64,000 nt of DNA from Notospermus geniculatus (lineage: Eukaryota; Nemertea; Pilidiophora; Heteronemertea; Lineidae). Location: contig NMRB01000287.1 in NCBI GenBank assembly GCA_002633025.1, positions 344,997 to 408,996 on the forward strand, read 5' to 3'. The translations under genes were made by a program, and so were the position numbers. The notes under the pieces were generated by a model that worked only from the letters and a program-made list of their open reading frames with translations, did not search any database and had not been told where the DNA came from. Below, piece after piece: positions 18,611-30,200 of this stretch; the stretch's first letter is position 1, and each line of letters begins with the position of its first letter.

Positions 18611-21600
18611 CTATGCACGGCCAAAAGTAGGCGAATTCAGAATTCCGAAGTCTATGCTGTCCCTGAATTCTTCATACTGCATCCTAAGGCGAGGGAGTCG
18701 CAGTTGACAATCACACGTGCTTGCCAGGGGAAGCTTCCCATCATCGTGAAACTGTAGCGATGGGGCAGGTGTAAATCCCAAAGGCGGTATAAGTTCGGCG
18801 CCGGTGGTAAACTGAAGGATGTCCTTCAAAGAAATTTGACACTTGCCATCTGTATAAGTCAGACAGAAAGAGAGAGAGAGGGTATCAATTGTACGTGCAT
18901 TCAGGAAGAGGGAGAGCTGTTTAAGACCAAGACTTAAGTTATTAGGGCGCAGTTTGCAAACTGCAAAGAGTTATAGGCCCCTACAGGAAAAATCACCAAT
19001 AAGTTGTAATGAATGGAAAGTTTCCTTGATCGATGACAATGTGGTCCCTCTAGAGTCTAGAGTCCCTTTAAGCTATCTTTTCTTGTGTCATTCACTTGAT
19101 ATATTTCGAAAATTAATTTTCTACTCACCCTGTACGTCAATTAGATAATCATTCCAAAGGGCCAGCACAGCTACTTCGATGCTTCGTTGATTGGAACCCA
19201 TGTCCGATAGCACCGGCTGAAACAGATCTCTCAGGCAGGTTGAAGTAAGTTCCGATGCTTTGAAACAAAACAGCTTTCTGAATGCTTCCGGGTTTTGTCT
19301 CATCATATCTAAAACACCAAGGCTAGACAGCCCAACTTCGAACCTGAAAATGAAGGAATAACTTGTTTCCTTTCCTAACAACCAAATCATTTGACTGAAC
19401 GTTACCTGAACGTTTGCAATGACAATGTAGACAATTGCAGTGACAGTATTTAAAGGGAGACATGCGAAAAATATTGCCCGGCGGGCACAGGTTGTCTTTA
19501 CTTTGATTAGCGCACAGCGCCGTCTGTTAATACGCGGTGACACTACGCTGCAGCACAGGCTCCTGGAGAGCTGTCAGTGAGTTTAGAACACGTATCTAAC
19601 CAAACGTATCTAAAAACATACCACGAGCTCACAAATTCGTGAGCTCGGGGTGTGTTTTTTAGAAACTAGTGTAATGTGTTTTTGGTTAGATACGTGTTCT
19701 CAACTCACTGACAGCTCTCCAGGAGCCTGTGTTACAGCGCAGTATCACCCCGTATTAACAGACGGCGCTGTGCGCTAATCAAAACAAAGACAGTTTGTGT
19801 CCGCCGGGCAATATTTTTCGCATGTCTCCCTATAAGGACGTGCACGCTTTTCAACATGGATGGGTGCACAAATTACATGACCTCTGACGTACCTTTCTAT
19901 GCAATGCCTTGCCCGATGTATAACTTGGAACCGAACGGCTGCCTTAACTAATCGCTCTTTGTCAGCCACGGTTCTGACAGGAATGTAACAGCCAGCAATG
20001 TCAAGAAAGGTAGCGGCTTCATCAAGAGCTGAATACAACTCCGCCATGTTGTTTGCATTACTGACCTGAAATTGTCAACAAAACGTTTCTTCATGGCATA
20101 TATAACAACTGAGCAACTGTTCAACAAGTGAAAGCAGTCAGCCTCCCAATTCCGTTAACAGTTAAGGGCACCGCACACTAGCGACTAAATTGAGGAGACC
20201 AGCGACGCGACTGTCGACTACGACGTCGCAGGCGATAATCGCATGTGAGGTCGCTGAGCCATTTCGCACACGACAATTTCCTCATGTTCCTAGGACGATC
20301 CGCAAACGGGAGACTATTTTGATGGAGACGGTCGCGATAGCAATGGACTGAGCCAAGCGACCAAAAGTACAACATGTTGAACTTTCGGTCGCTTGGTTGC
20401 GGGGACTTACCGCGCGACCAAATTGTGTAATTCAGTCGCGTAACAATCTGCCGCAAAGAGGAGACCAAAAAGTAAAATTCAGTCGCTGGCCTGGTTGCAA
20501 GGCCGATCGCCCAGAAAATCGGTCGAAAAATCGCTAGTGTGCGGAGCCCTTTAAACATAACCGCTGAGACACTTTGTGGACCCCCTGTTACCCATTTATG
20601 CGCAAAGCCCTACCATTGATGAATTACAACAGTGGGGAAACGATTTATTATTGTGCTTCCCACAAAAATAAAGCTGAAATTTGAACAGCTGTTCTGACAT
20701 TTACATATACACGTACATGTAAGAACCAAAATACTCTAAAGTGCTCGTCAGAATGTCCAGTCATATTTGCACTAATTTTACCTTGCAATGGAACCTAACC
20801 ACAAACCACAAATTGGCCAGTGCGGGAAACCGGTCTAGTGAAACAGGCATTTATTAACGGTAACACTAACGCTTACACTATTTTTGTAAAAAAATAACGT
20901 TAACGTCAGTGTTACCGTTAGCGGGAAGATCTCTCAAATCTGTATCATCATAATCCCGCCATTATTCGTGACGAATATGCTTTAAGCCCGAAATATTTTT
21001 AACTGGTCTTACTTTCTGAAGCATTCTCCTGATCTCTTCTGGGTGAACGTCTTCCAGTGTCAGTAATGCTGCCCCCTGACCTTTAGTAATAATCTCGTAC
21101 ATTGTCTCCGACAAAAAGTGCGGACCTTCCCCGACATGTGCCAGTCCCAACGCAAATATTAACCCGCATACGAAGTATATGTCTTTGTCCACACCTGAAA
21201 GAAGAAGAAAAGAATATACTTATCCTCGCCTCTAAGAGGTCAGTCCAGAGTACTCATGACTAGACCCTTGTTCCATCCGTCGGAGCTTCGTTCTTTGTTC
21301 GACCAATCAGAACAAGGAAGTACATGTAGGCCTACATATAGGTGTCATCTCCTGGACATTAATGACTGACTAGAGGCGAGGATAAAGTATATTGTACCGC
21401 AGGGCTTTGTATGCACATGTATGTATACACATGTATTTCTCTGGTTTCCGAGCCCTACTTTGGCAACAACATGATGGATAGAATACGAACAAAAGAAATA
21501 ATGCCTTACATGATACTATAATACGAATTAAATAGGTATAGCCTTAGGCCTCCCTATAATTTATACCTGACTGATAAGGGACAATCATTTTTGAAGTTTC

Positions 21601-24600
21601 TGGTCCAGCGAATATCAGTATAAGTAAAACGAGGGGATCTAGATGGAAGACTTTTTGCAGCGGCAACAGGGTTTTTGCTAAAATTTAAGCATTTTTCCTT
21701 GAAAAGTGCGATTTTTCAAGTGTCGAAAAACCCATGAAAAGTGCTTAAATTATAGCAAAAACCCTGCTGCCGCTGCAAAACACATTCTCATCCATCACTC
21801 GGCCCCCTCGTTTTACTTATACTGTAAAAAAGTGCTAATGAAAGAACGCTAACTAATCTTCCTTTGTGTCAAAAAACGATGAAAAGTACCTAAAAAGTAG
21901 CAAAATTACACTGCCGCTGCCTAAAACCTTTCACATTTTCCATCTGGATCCCCCCAATATACATATACTCTGAGGCAACACCTTTTAATTGAGGTGCTAC
22001 TGTTCACAGACTGCAGTATACAGTGTCTAAGCCGACAGCTGGTCTGTACATTTAGGTCTATGCTGTGGTATATAGATGTGCCGTGTCATTGATCGCAGAT
22101 GTGATATTAATGCGGTCAACTAAATTCAATCCTCCCCGCCCTATCTCCGCCTTGGCCTTTTACTCCAAGAGGCCTATTGTCATACTCAATGCGTATTACG
22201 AAGGAGGCGGTCTCACCACCTTGTAATGAAGGTGTGTTAAAAACACGAAACTAGAGTACTTATCCTCGCCTCTAAGAGGTCAGTCCAGAGTACTCATGAC
22301 TAGACCCTTGTTCCATCCGTCGGAGCTTCGTTCTTTGTTCGACCAATCAGAACAAGGAAGTACATGTAGGCCTACATATGACTGACTAGAGGCGAGGATA
22401 AAGTATATTGTACCGCAGGGCTTTGTATGCACATGTATGTATACACATGTATTTCTCTGGTTTCCGAGCCCTACTTTGGCAACAACATGATGGATAGAAT
22501 ACGAACAAACGAAATAATGCCTTACATGATAGTATAATACGAATTAAATAAGTATAGCCTTAGGCCTCCCTATAATTTATACCTGACTGATAAGGGACAA
22601 TCATTTTTGAAGTTTCTGGTCCAGCGAATATCCCATGGATCTTAAGCTCGTGCATCAGCATGGTGAAAAATTCCCTTCTGGGACCCCCTTCGTCAACAGC
22701 TCCCTCTGCCGTCCCCACGTCATCCATGAATTTCACTGACAGTGGGTGCATTGCTTGGAAGCGATCCCTAAGTACTGCACGCCGTGTTCCATCGAGGAGG
22801 TTACCTCTGACGACATTTATTAAATTGGGCTCCGCAACTTCGTCAACTAAGCTCCGAAGTTGCAGCAGAAGCTTACTCAGTGGCTCTTCGTGATTGCAAC
22901 TGAAATAGACAATAATGATTTTTATTAGGGTTTCTGTAGATCACAAAATATCTCCACTCACTAGGGGTGTCCCAGAAAGTTTTGTACATGGTGTCTGTAC
23001 AACACTTGCCTACTGCATAACCGATTTTTTACCACTATTTCGTAGCCTCCAGAATTATTACAGTTTTTTGTCAAGCACTCAAATCATAATGCTACGTCTT
23101 GAAATCAGAAAAGAGAATGCAGAAGGCACCGAATTATCACAGTAAGACACCTTAGGAATTGGTTTATTTGAAATTCCATCTCATCAGACTATGAATGCAT
23201 CAATCTGCCGCTTAATTTCGCTAAGTGATTACTTCAGGGTTATAAGTTTTGCTGGTCTACTAAGCAGTTTATCTTGCTGCTACAAAACAAATCTTGGCTG
23301 CATACACCTGGTGAGACATTTGTCCTCACCATCATTGACATTGTATCTGCAATGTCATAATCGGGTCATAATGTGATAAACCGAGTAGTTTTTGACGATA
23401 TGCAATATAGCAATACGTCAAGATGTGACAGATATTTTCCTTCATCAAAAATTTCAAACCGGACCGCCCTGAGTGAATGTGCGGTGCAAACATTCGCATG
23501 TTTATTACTTGTCGTCTGACACACAAGGAAACTACGTGTATTTTCGTCACCAGGCTTGTCTTACCTCAGAACGAGTTAAATACCACACGTACTACATGTA
23601 GTACGGGTAGAGTAATACTAGTACCGACCTTTCTTGTTTTTGGTCCTCCAAACTAGCTTGTATCGCTGCATTTAGATCAGCGTCATCATCTTCATCGTCA
23701 CTGACGATTACGATGTCGGAGTAAAGCCTGAAATTTGAAAACAGCATGCATCCATATTATAAGAGAGAAGACTCATTTTTTGTCTCACTCCTGGAGATTG
23801 GGCAGCATCGAAGTAATGAATGATGATGATGTGACATGTAGCCCAGGTATCAGTCTGTGTTAAAAGCAAATAAAAACCAGAAAAAAATTGGTTCCAGGAT
23901 GGTTTTGAGGGGAAATCTTTTGGTGACGTGGAATTCTATTTATACACTGTGAGTCTACTACTGTGGAGGGATTCCCTAGTTGTCTTACCCACTGGTGACC
24001 CCATTCCTGTTACAAACACATTGGAATGGCCTAGATGCAGAATGCTCTTATCACAGTCACAGAAACAGATTGTCCAAGTATACAATGGAGCTGGCATGGC
24101 AAGTGTGTTGGTTTATACAGAAAATAATCTAGGAGAACTTCTTATTTTTATCACTTCTTTCTTCAGCCGACCTGAGCAATTTATTTTAAGTGACATGCAA
24201 CCCATTAATGGGGGTATCCAGGGATAACTAAACCTCCAGATGGCTCTGCTGTACTATAAGTCCGAGTGTCACTGTTTGCAACATGGCAGAGTATGGAAAG
24301 TGGACTGTTCAGAAACTTAAAAATGAGTTACCAAACAGATGAGCGTCACTTACAGGCAGAAACAGGCAGAAAAAGTGATCTAATCATTTTCAACCTCAGA
24401 TGCCTCCCTCATTCACGTAATCATCATATCAGACTTGATATTTTGTCCACCACTCTCTTAGTGATGGCACAAATCGGCTCCTATAACCAGTTAACACCTA
24501 CAGCAATAGAAACAAGTTCTACCCTTAGATTTTTATACCCTAGAAATCGAATGAGCTGATAATTTTTGATCTGAGGTGTTTGGGTCATGGTGATATCGAC

Positions 24601-27034
24601 GTTCGATATCACGAAATTTGATATTTTGAGATTACTTGCCACACTGTCAACTCATCAACATGAAACAAGTCTAAATTCATGCCTGCTTATCCAAGGACAG
24701 GACTGTGGTAAAATTCACAGCCTCATCTGTCTAGGTGATTGAGATATCATGAGATTTTGATATTTTCAAAGTTGATAATCTGCAATACCTCTGCCCGTGG
24801 TTGAGGTAGAGACATGATTACCCACACTTAGGTTATTGAGCATGCCCATTTCGATTATGCAATGACCTTGATGATCAGGTCAAGGTCAAACTTGATAATT
24901 TGCAATGTCTCTGTCTGTGGTAGCAGTAGGTTTGATAAAACCCTATTTAAGTTATTTAGGATGCCAATTTCGATTACATGTATGTAATAACCCTGATGAT
25001 CATAGGTCAAGGTCAAGGTCAGAGTCAGAGGTCAAGGTCAAACTTCCCAAAGAACTGATAAACAATGAAACTCACTGAACAGAAAGTGGATAGTATAACT
25101 TTTTGTACAGTAGAGACCCCTAAATTATCGAGAGGTAGAAATACTATATTCTGGATAGCCCCATTGTCTCTGATGCTCGCCTAAAGAACTGTACATTAGG
25201 CCCTCCACATCAGTGACCTCATTTCCTCATTTGATTACATGTTGATCTATCAGAGGCGGGAGAGTTAGAAAGGGAGGGAAGCAGACGATGGAAATTTTGA
25301 AAGGTTTGGGGGAAGACGGGAAGGATGAATTTAAAGCGGATTGCTCGCGTCTGTCCAAAGTGAACCAAAAATAAAACATCCCGATTCGTAACAACAACTG
25401 GTAAATGCATTGCGGCGGCCGCTCCGGAAACGGTGCTGTGGAATCTTTGACTCGGCACGAACAGTCCGCTTTAAGGGACTGATCGAATCAAGGGCATAAT
25501 ATGGTATGAAAATAACGATGGCGGGGTTGGATGGAATCAATGGAGGAGAGGTCATGAATTGTGTGTCTGATGAGGTGGAGGGCGCTTTTATCAAAGTACC
25601 TCGGCCTCATTCTGTTATGATACATGGGGAAAGAATAAAACAATTTGCATACAGGGTGGGGTTCCATGGTGGCGAGAACAGAACAGGAACAGAAGGATTC
25701 TGAATGACTGAAGGCATGAAAAAAATGTAAATGGGAGTTCGAGAGTGGACGAGAAGGCAATTGGAGACAAAGTGGCAATGAGGTTACTGGATAGTGTTGG
25801 AAAGGACTTCATCATCATTCTGCATAACATTACTTGCTATTCAGTCTGCAAAATTCGGATGTGCCCCAATAAAAACACCCTCCCGACAACAAGACCGTAG
25901 GACGGGTAACTTTGCTAGTATTTTTATACGTGAGAAACACAATAAAGCAAGGTACATTGGCGCACGGATCCGATCCGTTTCCAGTCCGTTTGCCCCGAGT
26001 TTTCCAGTGAGTGCTGTGGAAGCATGTTCAATTCAGTTCTTCCGTGCTTGAAAGTAGTTTCTATGTACATGTATATTTGTACTACAAACACAAAAAAATA
26101 CATGTCATTACATCTGTCTCAGGTAACTTGAGCTTGTAGAGGCTGATGAGGTTGGAGGGGCATAACTTCCTGAACTTGACATCGCCGCATTCTGGACAGG
26201 ACCATCTGACACTGCTGACCGTGTTGGTGTAGAGGAGCTTGTAGAGGCTGATGAGGCTGGAGGTACATATCTTCGTGAACTTGACATCGCTGCGTTCTGG
26301 ACAGGACCATCTGACACTGCTGACCGTGTTGGTGTTTCTGGCAAAATTGAAGGTGGGGCAGGAGTTCGAGGTGCTCGCAAACGCTGAGTGCGTGTTGGAA
26401 GTCTGAAAAGCACTTCACCACTTGGACTTGTCTCGACGAATTCTTCACCTTCCTTCAGATCTGGTAGCCAGTTGGGATCAGTTTCATTCGCTGCTTCTGT
26501 GTCACTGTCGGCAGCATCTTCTGTCTCGTCAGGCTTATTATTGCACAGTAAGTGAAGCCTTATAGCGCCGGGAACTTTCTGTTTCACCACGTATGTTTCA
26601 AGTGTGAACTGCCCTGACATGATGGTATTGACATTTTCATTTCTGCCGTTCACAAGTTCGAAGTTATAGTCAGTGGCCTCACCGACAACGGGATTGTTGC
26701 CATCCGGGAAAAAGGCGGAAATTACTTGATCAAGGACAGTTTCATACGGATCGTCGGTAGCAACTTTGAGGGAAATAAAATTCTTGTCCCCAAGGGGGGC
26801 TTTTACCCTCTCTGAATCTCTTTGTCCGTTGCTCATCCCAGTAGCCAGATGGAGAGCAAAATTGACATTTCTTTCTTTCCCCTTCGGTCGCCCTAATAGC
26901 GCCTGCTTGCTGAGGTCACTGCGTTGGCGTTGGTTTCCTTCGTGTCTTGATCTTTTCCCACCTATCCGAGAGAGAAGTTCAAATATCCTTTTGGGGAGCT
27001 GCCAAGTCTCGCCACTAACTTTGGTACACTTTTG
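18611..27034 (-). CDS. HECT-domain E3 ubiquitin ligase (G2E3-like)
   Basis: Encodes a ubiquitin ligase with a C-terminal HECT domain, closest to the G2E3-like group common in invertebrates. Exons in transcript order: 27034 to about 26108 (N-terminal region, GRPKGKERNVNFALHLATG, an acidic linker and Ser/Pro-rich repeats; the 3' splice limit is uncertain); 23727-23629 (acidic stretch plus a ubiquitin-interacting motif, DLNAAIQASLEDQ); 22899-22583 (HECT N-lobe start, VKFMDDVGTAEGAVDEGGPR); 21194-21013; 20065-19893; 19343-19129; 18849-18611 (C-lobe with STCDCQLRLP, whose Cys fits the catalytic position, then TAG). Splice phases agree from the UIM exon to the stop. Exons between 23727 and 26108, and 5' of 27034, may have been missed. 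Introns hold several MITEs. The substrate is unknown. Confidence 0.8.
19450..19835. mobile_element. TTAA-type foldback MITE of about 390 bp
   Basis: Begins TTAAAGGGAGACATGCGAAA and ends with the inverse TTTCGCATGTCTCCCTATAA; the right-hand TTAA is mutated. Inside, CAGCGCCGTCTGTTAATACG, GGAGAGCTGTCAGTGAGTT and TAACCAAACGTATCTAAAAA all pair with inverted copies. The centre is GAGCTCACAAATTCGTGAGCTC. It lies in a HECT-gene intron. Confidence 0.7.
20162..20554. mobile_element. TTAA-bounded MITE (GGGCACCGCACACTAGCGA)
   Basis: TTAA on both sides encloses ends GGGCACCGCACACTAGCGA and TCGCTAGTGTGCGGAGCCC. The interior is rich in GTCGC words and, unlike the hairpins nearby, pairs only near the ends. 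It sits in a HECT-gene intron and has no coding capacity. Confidence 0.7.
20857..20921. repeat. Small hairpin (TAACGGTAACACTAACG)
   Basis: TAACGGTAACACTAACG is followed by TTTTTGTAAAAAAATAACGTTAACG and the inverse TGTTACCGTTA. It resembles an eroded short MITE of the same word composition as 6830-7050. Confidence 0.4.
21217..21616 (-). repeat. Tandem segment duplication, copy including an exon tail
   Basis: About 400 bp, nearly identical to 22257-22632, which lies 1,040 bp further on. The last 50 bp here (21567-21616) duplicate the 3' end and donor site of the HECT exon at 22583-22899, so the intron contains a pseudo-exon end. The other copy lacks about 26 bp (near TATAGGTGTCATCTCC). Confidence 0.8.
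21619..21829. mobile_element. Inverted-repeat element (TATAAGTAAAACGAGGGG)
   Basis: Starts TATAAGTAAAACGAGGGG and ends CCCCTCGTTTTACTTATA. The inner arms GCAACAGGGTTTTTGCTAA and AGCAAAAACCCTGCTGCC pair. It begins within 3 bp of the end of the duplicated segment at 21217-21616, so insertion and duplication may be linked. Confidence 0.6.
22257..22632 (-). repeat. Tandem segment duplication, copy at the functional exon
   Basis: Partner of 21217-21616. It runs into the real HECT exon, whose 3' end lies at 22583. Copies differ at a few positions plus one 26-bp indel. Confidence 0.8.
23730..26107. other. HECT-gene intron; no further exon recognised
   Basis: Long, mostly unique sequence with AT-rich GATATTTTGA-type words (24570-24800) and runs of AGGTCA half-sites (25006-25044). 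No domain-bearing exon is seen on either strand. An additional exon of the HECT gene could still be hidden here. Confidence 0.4.
26120..26300 (-). repeat. Internal coding repeat in HECT protein N-region
   Basis: A unit of about 37 residues beginning TPTRSAVSDGPVQNAAMSSS occurs twice in tandem in the Ser/Pro-rich linker. Its DNA words are near identical (GACCATCTGACACTGCTGACC at 26201 and 26306). Recent expansion of a disordered linker is the simplest reading. Confidence 0.7.
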
Positions 27035-28025
27035 CTATTCTCGCAACCTGCACATCATTTGTACTCAAAACCTAGCTTTCAAATCATGGCTGTATTCATG
27101 CAGTATGAGCACATAATGAAAGTATTCGGTTTCGCCTCTTCGTTATTCTTTATATGCTTCGTCAATTTTGTTGCTTAAAACAATTTTGCCTTAAAAATTT
27201 GAGGATATTCATGGCTACGCATGCGCATTGTTGTTTTTCTATTTTTACGAGTGATGCAATATCAAGATTAGTCTCGCTCTTCCCTGAATCATTTTCACAT
27301 GAGCCTGGTGTAGAGGACGTTCGGCTGTTTAGCGCGAGACTGCTTTGAGGTAGTCATGTGATACAGTACAAACAACATGGTGGCAGAGGACCAGGAAGTT
27401 TTCCAAGAGACAACTTCCAGACATCAAAAGTGTGCGTTACTCTTTGATTTCGAACCCGAGATAGACTGATGGCTATATTGGCCATATCGTGTTATAGGTC
27501 ACCCTATTATGACGTCACTACATAAGGAACCATGGCAACCAAGTTTTGCATCCTGGTCCCTAGTAACGAAGACACCAAACCACATCACAACGTATATTGG
27601 GGACTTCATGTGTAATATTTCACCACTATGTAACCAATATATTTAGGAGATGTGGTTGCCACGCGAAATCATTCCTTTTGTACTACTCTCTGTTTCAAAA
27701 TTCATGGATTATAGTCTGTTTCAAAATACAGTAAGTACCCAACTCCTATTTATAGTTCATCAAATCAAACTGGAATAGTTTCATGGTTTGCCCTACAACT
27801 CTAAGTTTCAACAGTGCCATCTCGTGGATACTCCAGGAACTAATCTTGCATCAAAGTGGAAGTAGAATTGTCTAAGTCTGGATCGCAAAGCGTCAACAGA
27901 GTGGTGTTCACGATGGCTTTGCCGTATTTTTAACTATTGATCCATTACATTGTACGCGCTGCGTGTTTTATGAGACAACAGATGTGAAGAGCATTGTATT
28001 CTGCGAGCAATTTTAGTAGAGCAGT
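27035..28025. other. Between HECT gene and virus-like block
   Basis: No gene is recognised. The 5' end of the HECT gene (promoter and any leader exon) should lie here, but no sequence element identifies it. Base composition turns AT-rich near 28000. Confidence 0.4.
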
Positions 28026-28811
28026 TTAGAAAATAGGGTGGTTTAGACAGCTTACTGAATTTTTAGCCTGCTGTTTGTCTAGTTGATTGGTTTGAAGAGT
28101 GAAATGTATCAGAACTCTTGTTTCTCTAAAATTCACCACTTTTCCCATTTTATCTGTAATCTGGAATGTTACGTGGTTTGTTGCTTTATTTATATTTCTC
28201 TCACAATGATTAGGTTCATATCTTTGAAGTTTAATCTGCTCACCGTCATCTACTGGTATTGTGCATAAAATATCTGAGTGTTTATTATTCAGAAGTGTGT
28301 GTTTTTGGTCAACTAAATTGCAATTTAAATAGAGATTTGTAGCATAAAATAGCAAAGGTTTAGTTGAATAATACTTACCTGCTTTAGTAAACTTCTCCTG
28401 TTTAAAACCAAACCATTTATTAACTATTTCTACTATATATTTCTTTATTTCAGTTGTTGTAATTTCTATTTTTGCTTCGCTTTGAATTGGGTCTGTTTTT
28501 TCCCCGACTTGATGTGTTTCAGTCTCAACTTCTACTTGCTGTCTTCGTTTAAGTAAAGTGTACAATTTGCCTTTTTTGGTGAACGTTTCCCGTTTAAAAC
28601 CAAACCATTTATTAACTATTTCTACTGCATACTCTGCTAATCTGCTGCTGAGAGTTTTTTCAATTTCAAAAACCCAATTATCCTTTAGTACTTTAGCAAA
28701 TATATCTTTACGTAAACTTTCCTCAGGGCCTATAATTGAAGTTTCATCAGGTTCCCTTTGCTTAATTAACATATCAAAGTTAAAATCCTTATCTTCTGTT
28801 AATTCAACCAC
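28026..28811 (-). CDS. Virus-like protein with capsid-like C-terminal domain and inner repeat
   Basis: A 261-codon ORF. The first 150 residues are charged and include a direct repeat, EIVNKWFGFK.E.FTK.GK, at about residues 67-84 and 132-150. The DNA repeat lies at about 28385-28440 and 28575-28630. The last 110 residues (NKHSDILCTIPV, FQITDKMGKVVNF) resemble the C-terminal part of the neighbouring protein at 30596-31363 (KRSDILARLPI, LWITDEKNKKIKF). In that family this end domain is associated with a small capsid or penton-like protein; the assignment is inferred. The in-frame fusion of an unrelated N-terminal half suggests recombination between two genes. Confidence 0.55.
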   Translation of the reverse strand: MVELTEDKDFNFDMLIKQREPDETSIIGPEESLRKDIFAKVLKDNWVFEIEKTLSSRLAEYAVEIVNKWFGFKRETFTKKGKLYTLLKRRQQVEVETETHQVGEKTDPIQSEAKIEITTTEIKKYIVEIVNKWFGFKQEKFTKAGKYYSTKPLLFYATNLYLNCNLVDQKHTLLNNKHSDILCTIPVDDGEQIKLQRYEPNHCERNINKATNHVTFQITDKMGKVVNFRETRVLIHFTLQTNQLDKQQAKNSVSCLNHPIF

Positions 28812-28912
28812 AATATAGTTATTATCACATTCAATCTTTACATGGTGTATCTCACTATCTTCTATTATCTTCTGCCACTCACTACAGAACTCGCCTAAAC
28901 TAAAATGTTTGT

Positions 28913-29290
28913 TCAGTGGGAAAATATATTTTTCTCATTAAAAAAATATTCTTGAGTTACGGTCAAATCCCCTGGCTTATAATAATCATCCTGAAAATTT
29001 TCCTGTTTAAATCTTAGCATACAGCTATCCATTGTTACTCTGTGTCCTCTTTCAATCTTTTGCTGGCATATTTCTCTCAAATTTGTAATTTCTTCTCTAT
29101 ATTTATATCCTTTAGATGATAAGAAATGAAAAACCTTTACACCTGCTGGGAGAAAATCTCCAGACCACCAAGAGTTGTAAAATGATATGCTTTTTATAGT
29201 AATAGACTTAATAAAATGATAATTCTCCAAATAAATATCAAATGTAGCTTCTTCACATTCTGGTTCATCAATGAAATAGTTGACCTCCAT
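28913..29290 (-). CDS. Virus-like hypothetical protein
   Basis: A 125-codon ORF with an acidic start and beta-rich hydrophobic stretches, no membrane helix and no domain I recognise. The start codon sits in AATTAAATGGAGG, the stop/start-adjacent context seen for several genes of this block. The segment around its start is duplicated upstream (see 29228-29563), so the functional start could be either copy. Confidence 0.45.
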   Translation of the reverse strand: MEVNYFIDEPECEEATFDIYLENYHFIKSITIKSISFYNSWWSGDFLPAGVKVFHFLSSKGYKYREEITNLREICQQKIERGHRVTMDSCMLRFKQENFQDDYYKPGDLTVTQEYFFNEKNIFSH

Positions 29291-29563
29291 TTAATTCATA
29301 ATAATTTGGAGGAGGAGCTGACGGAGCCAATTCTGACGGAGTAACTGGCGGTGGCCAATAATAGTAGTAATAATAATGATAATTTACTGTTTCTTCAACT
29401 TTAAATAAATATCAAATGTAGCTTCTTCACATTCTGGCTCATCAATAAAATAGTTGACCTCCATTTAATTCATAATAATTTGGGGGAGGAGCTGACGGTG
29501 TAACTGGTGGAGGCCAATAGTAGTAATAATAATGATAATTATGGTTTACTGTTTCTTCAACTT
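29228..29563 (-). repeat. Direct duplication at a gene junction
   Basis: The segment beginning AAATAAATATCAAATGTAGC and ending CTGTTTCTTCAACTT occurs at about 29228-29402 and again at about 29402-29563 with small differences. It contains a short Tyr/Pro-rich reading frame (HYYYYWPPP) and the start of the next gene, so one copy of both is redundant. Confidence 0.7.
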
Positions 29564-30196
29564 TTCTATTATCTCGTTTTGGGCGGCTGATCGGCCTAAC
29601 TTTTTTCCTTCTTCTAAAAAAGTCTTTTTAAGTGCTTCTACATCAACGGCTTGGTTTGCAGTAGCTTGTCTTTGCTTTTTTCTTATGCCATTCTTCAAGA
29701 CAATATATTTCTCTTTTTCACTAGTAATTAGTGAGAATTCTTCTTGTGTAATATGCGAATCTGATAGGGCTTTACTAATTAAGTTATTAACAGTGTTTAA
29801 TTTTGAGACTGCTAACATCCCTATCTTTTCATGCTTCTCAATTTTTTGCTGAATATTCTTTTTCTTCCATGTTAATCCTGAAGAAATTAATGCAGCACCA
29901 ATTGTTACACCCCCTAATGCAAAACCAATTGGAGCTGTAATAACGCCAGCTATTGCGCTCACCCCAGCTGAACCAGCAGCAACACTTGTCAAATTTAAAA
30001 CATGACTAAAAGCCGTCATAACATTAAATGCTTTCATGTACTTCGAATGTATAGCTCTTCTAAATTCTATTTCATCCTCGAAAAACTTTTTTATTTCTGA
30101 AATATGATGTAATCTAAATTCCGTAGAGTTCGGTAAAGGTGGTAAATCGGGATATAATCTTTTAGTTTCACTTTCTTCACCCGGCTGATCCGCCAT
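29546..30196 (-). CDS. Virus-like membrane protein with Gly/Ala-rich helix pair
   Basis: A 216-codon ORF. An N-terminal amphipathic region (LHHISEIKKFFEDEIEFRR) is followed by a long Gly/Ala-rich hydrophobic segment at about residues 75-110 (SAIAGVITAPIGFALGGV) able to span a membrane twice. A charged coiled-coil-like C-terminus ends in KKQ. Similar Gly-rich hydrophobic proteins occur among small virion or membrane proteins of DNA viruses; the role here is unknown. The stop of the upstream gene lies 4 nt before the ATG. Confidence 0.55.
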   Translation of the reverse strand: MADQPGEESETKRLYPDLPPLPNSTEFRLHHISEIKKFFEDEIEFRRAIHSKYMKAFNVMTAFSHVLNLTSVAAGSAGVSAIAGVITAPIGFALGGVTIGAALISSGLTWKKKNIQQKIEKHEKIGMLAVSKLNTVNNLISKALSDSHITQEEFSLITSEKEKYIVLKNGIRKKQRQATANQAVDVEALKKTFLEEGKKLGRSAAQNEIIEKLKKQ

Positions 30197-30200
30197 TTAT

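Noticed and set aside
25006-25044. AGGTCA direct repeats as nuclear-receptor element
   Set aside because: The same AAGGTCA words recur in dispersed repeats (for example near 9580), so simple repeat origin is more likely than regulation.
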